Below are positions 4,355-5,704 of a stretch of DNA of 5,704 nucleotides, in pieces; the stretch's first letter is position 1, and every line of letters starts with the position of its first letter. The translations under genes and the position numbers were made by a program. The stretch comes from Gemmatimonadota bacterium (lineage in GTDB: Bacteria > Gemmatimonadota > Gemmatimonadetes > Palauibacterales > Palauibacteraceae): assembly GCA_029863105.1 (NCBI GenBank), contig JAOTWC010000108.1, positions 1 through 5,704 on the forward strand, given 5' to 3'. The notes beneath the pieces were generated by a model. The model did no database searches. It had not been told where the DNA came from and was given only the letters and a program-made list of their open reading frames with translations.

Positions 4355-5704
4355 TTCCCTCCCGACGTCTCGCGCTGGCAAACTTCTGGGTCGGCATCGG
4401 CGCGTTCGGCATCGCCTCGGCGATGGCGCTCATGCAGGCCCTGTCGCGAGCGGATCTCGACCTGCCGTGGCGCACGGCCCGAATGTACTACTTGTCGGTG
4501 ACCGCGCACGGCGTCCTGATGGCGCTCGTGTTCACCACGTTCGTCATCATGGGCTTCGGGTACGTGGTGACAGAACGCACGCTCGGCCGCGCGATCGTGG
4601 GGCGGCGGGTGGCGTGGCTCGGGTTCTGGGTCGCCCTGGTCGGTACCGCCGCGGCGGCCACGACGATTCTCACCGGGAACGCGACCGTCCTCTATACGTT
4701 CTATCCCCCGCTCATGGCGCACCCCGCGTTCTACATCGGGGCGACGCTGCTGGTCGTGGGCTCCTGGGTCTGGTGCGGCGTCATTCTCCGGACGTACCTG
4801 GTGTGGAAGAAGGAGAGTCCCGGCGTACGCATCCCGCTTCCGCTGGTTGGGATGCTGGCCGCGATCTTCGTGTGGTTGCTCGCCACTCCGGGCGTCGCGG
4901 CCGAGATGTTGTTCCAGCTGATTCCGTGGTCGCTGGGTCTCAAGGAAACGGTCGACCCGGTACTCGCGCGAACACTCTTCTGGTGGTTCGGTCACCCGCT
5001 CGTCTACTTCTGGCTGATTCCGGCGTACGTCGTCTGGTACACGGTCACACCAAGGGTGGCCGGCGGGAAGCTGTTCAGCGACCCGCTGGCGCGGCTCGTG
5101 TTCGTCCTGTTCATCGTGCTTTCGACCCCCGTGGGCTTTCACCATCAGCTCCTCGACCCCGGTATCCCGGCCGGCTGGAAATTCTTCCACACGATGAATA
5201 CCGAGCTCATCCTGTTCCCGAGCTTCATTACGGCGTTCACGGTGGTTGCCTCGTTCGAAGTAGCCGGCCGTATGAAGGGTGCCACCGGCTGGTTCGACTG
5301 GCTCGAGAAGCTTCCATGGGGGAACCCGCAGTTTTCGAGCGTCGCCCTCGCCATGCTGATCTTCGCCATCGGAGGATTCGGCGGCGCGATCAATGCTGCG
5401 TTCGGGATGAATGCGATGGTCCACAATACGGCGTGGATCCAGGGACACTTTCATCTGACTGTCGGGACGGCAACCGCCCTCACGTTCATGGGACTCTGCT
5501 ACTGGCTGATCCCGATACTCACGCGACGTGAGCTCGAGTTGACGCTCCTGGCTCGCGTTCAGCCGTACCTGTGGTTCCTGGGAATGCTTCTGTTCTCCGT
5601 CTCGAATCACCTGACTGGTCTGCAAGGGATGCCACGCCGCGTGTACGAATTCGAGTACGGTGGAAGCGCCGTTGCGCAGACTTGGGCAGCCGGCACCGGC
5701 ATCT
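4351..5704 (+). CDS. cbaA: ba3-type (B-family) cytochrome c oxidase subunit I, 3'-truncated by window edge
   Basis: Catalytic subunit of the terminal oxidase: it reduces O2 to water at a heme-CuB centre and pumps protons across the cytoplasmic membrane. 451 residues are visible and the frame runs off the right edge. The Thermus protein is about 560, so roughly 100 residues and the last two of 13 helices are missing. Key residues, with Thermus numbers: low-spin heme ligands H53 (72) and H368 (386); high-spin heme ligand H366 (384); CuB ligands H215 (233), H264 and H265 (282, 283); cross-linked tyrosine Y219 (237) in FGHPLVYFW. K-pathway residues Y226, Y230, S243, S291, T294 and T297 match Y244, Y248, S261, S309, T312 and T315. 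The Glu of A-type enzymes (GHPEVY) is replaced by Leu217, which confirms the B type. Strongly similar blocks are ATVLYTFYPPL (111-121), TLFWWFGHP (208-216) and STPVGFHHQ (258-266). A cytochrome c gene is not visible in the window. Confidence 0.96.
   Translation, partial: MIPSRRLALANFWVGIGAFGIASAMALMQALSRADLDLPWRTARMYYLSVTAHGVLMALVFTTFVIMGFGYVVTERTLGRAIVGRRVAWLGFWVALVGTAAAATTILTGNATVLYTFYPPLMAHPAFYIGATLLVVGSWVWCGVILRTYLVWKKESPGVRIPLPLVGMLAAIFVWLLATPGVAAEMLFQLIPWSLGLKETVDPVLARTLFWWFGHPLVYFWLIPAYVVWYTVTPRVAGGKLFSDPLARLVFVLFIVLSTPVGFHHQLLDPGIPAGWKFFHTMNTELILFPSFITAFTVVASFEVAGRMKGATGWFDWLEKLPWGNPQFSSVALAMLIFAIGGFGGAINAAFGMNAMVHNTAWIQGHFHLTVGTATALTFMGLCYWLIPILTRRELELTLLARVQPYLWFLGMLLFSVSNHLTGLQGMPRRVYEFEYGGSAVAQTWAAGTGI

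Noticed and set aside
4320..5531. A 403-codon + strand open frame overlapping subunit I
   Set aside because: It is out of frame with subunit I, rich in Arg/Gly/Ala and without motifs: a shadow of the codon bias.
4282..5625. A 447-codon open frame on the - strand opposite oxidase subunits I and II
   Set aside because: Its product is dominated by Glu, Arg, His, Gln and Pro with no domain-like pattern, as expected for the antisense of a GC-rich membrane-protein gene. The + strand frame has every family motif.

Overview
The window comes from the chromosome of a GC-rich, aerobic bacterium. Third codon positions are mostly G or C, the genes are tightly packed, and clear Shine-Dalgarno sequences precede most starts. 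A lipoprotein signal peptide, a PLP salvage enzyme and a B-type (ba3-like) cytochrome c oxidase point to a free-living diderm-like bacterium. The taxon cannot be fixed from sequence alone. A Gemmatimonadota-like lineage or another GC-rich environmental phylum would fit, but that is a low-confidence guess. I see no insertion sequence, CRISPR array, tRNA, rRNA, phage gene or integration scar, so this looks like ordinary core or housekeeping sequence.

Layout, left to right. (1) The 3' part of a DadA-like FAD-dependent amino-acid oxidoreductase on + enters from the left edge and ends at 1099. (2) Facing it across 13 bp is a - strand secreted lipoprotein with an SMP-30/NHL-type beta-propeller (1113-2066). 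(3) A 98-bp divergent intergenic region (2067-2164) holds an 8-bp inverted repeat and a TATACT -10-like box, and leads on + to pdxH, pyridoxamine 5'-phosphate oxidase (2165-2818). (4) The last 12 bp of pdxH overlap the end of a - strand TroA/BtuF-like helical-backbone metal receptor that has no signal peptide (2807-3574). (5) A 113-bp divergent region (3575-3687) separates it from a + strand operon for a ba3-type heme-copper oxidase: a 50-residue subunit IIa (3688-3840), the CuA subunit II (3848-4354) and catalytic subunit I (4351 to the right edge, incomplete).

How the genes work together. The three oxidase genes form one coupled unit, with a 7-bp gap and then a 4-bp ATGA overlap. Every metal ligand and K-pathway residue I could align with the Thermus thermophilus ba3 enzyme is present. 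The other four genes alternate in strand as convergent and divergent neighbours, share no operon and have no obvious common pathway. PdxH makes PLP, the cofactor of many amino-acid enzymes, and the DadA-like enzyme oxidises amino acids, but linking them is only inference.

The points most worth checking are a divergent substrate lid in PdxH, the leaderless orphan binding protein, the small subunit IIa gene that automated callers may miss or start too early, and the corrected start sites. I did not find a convincing undescribed system.
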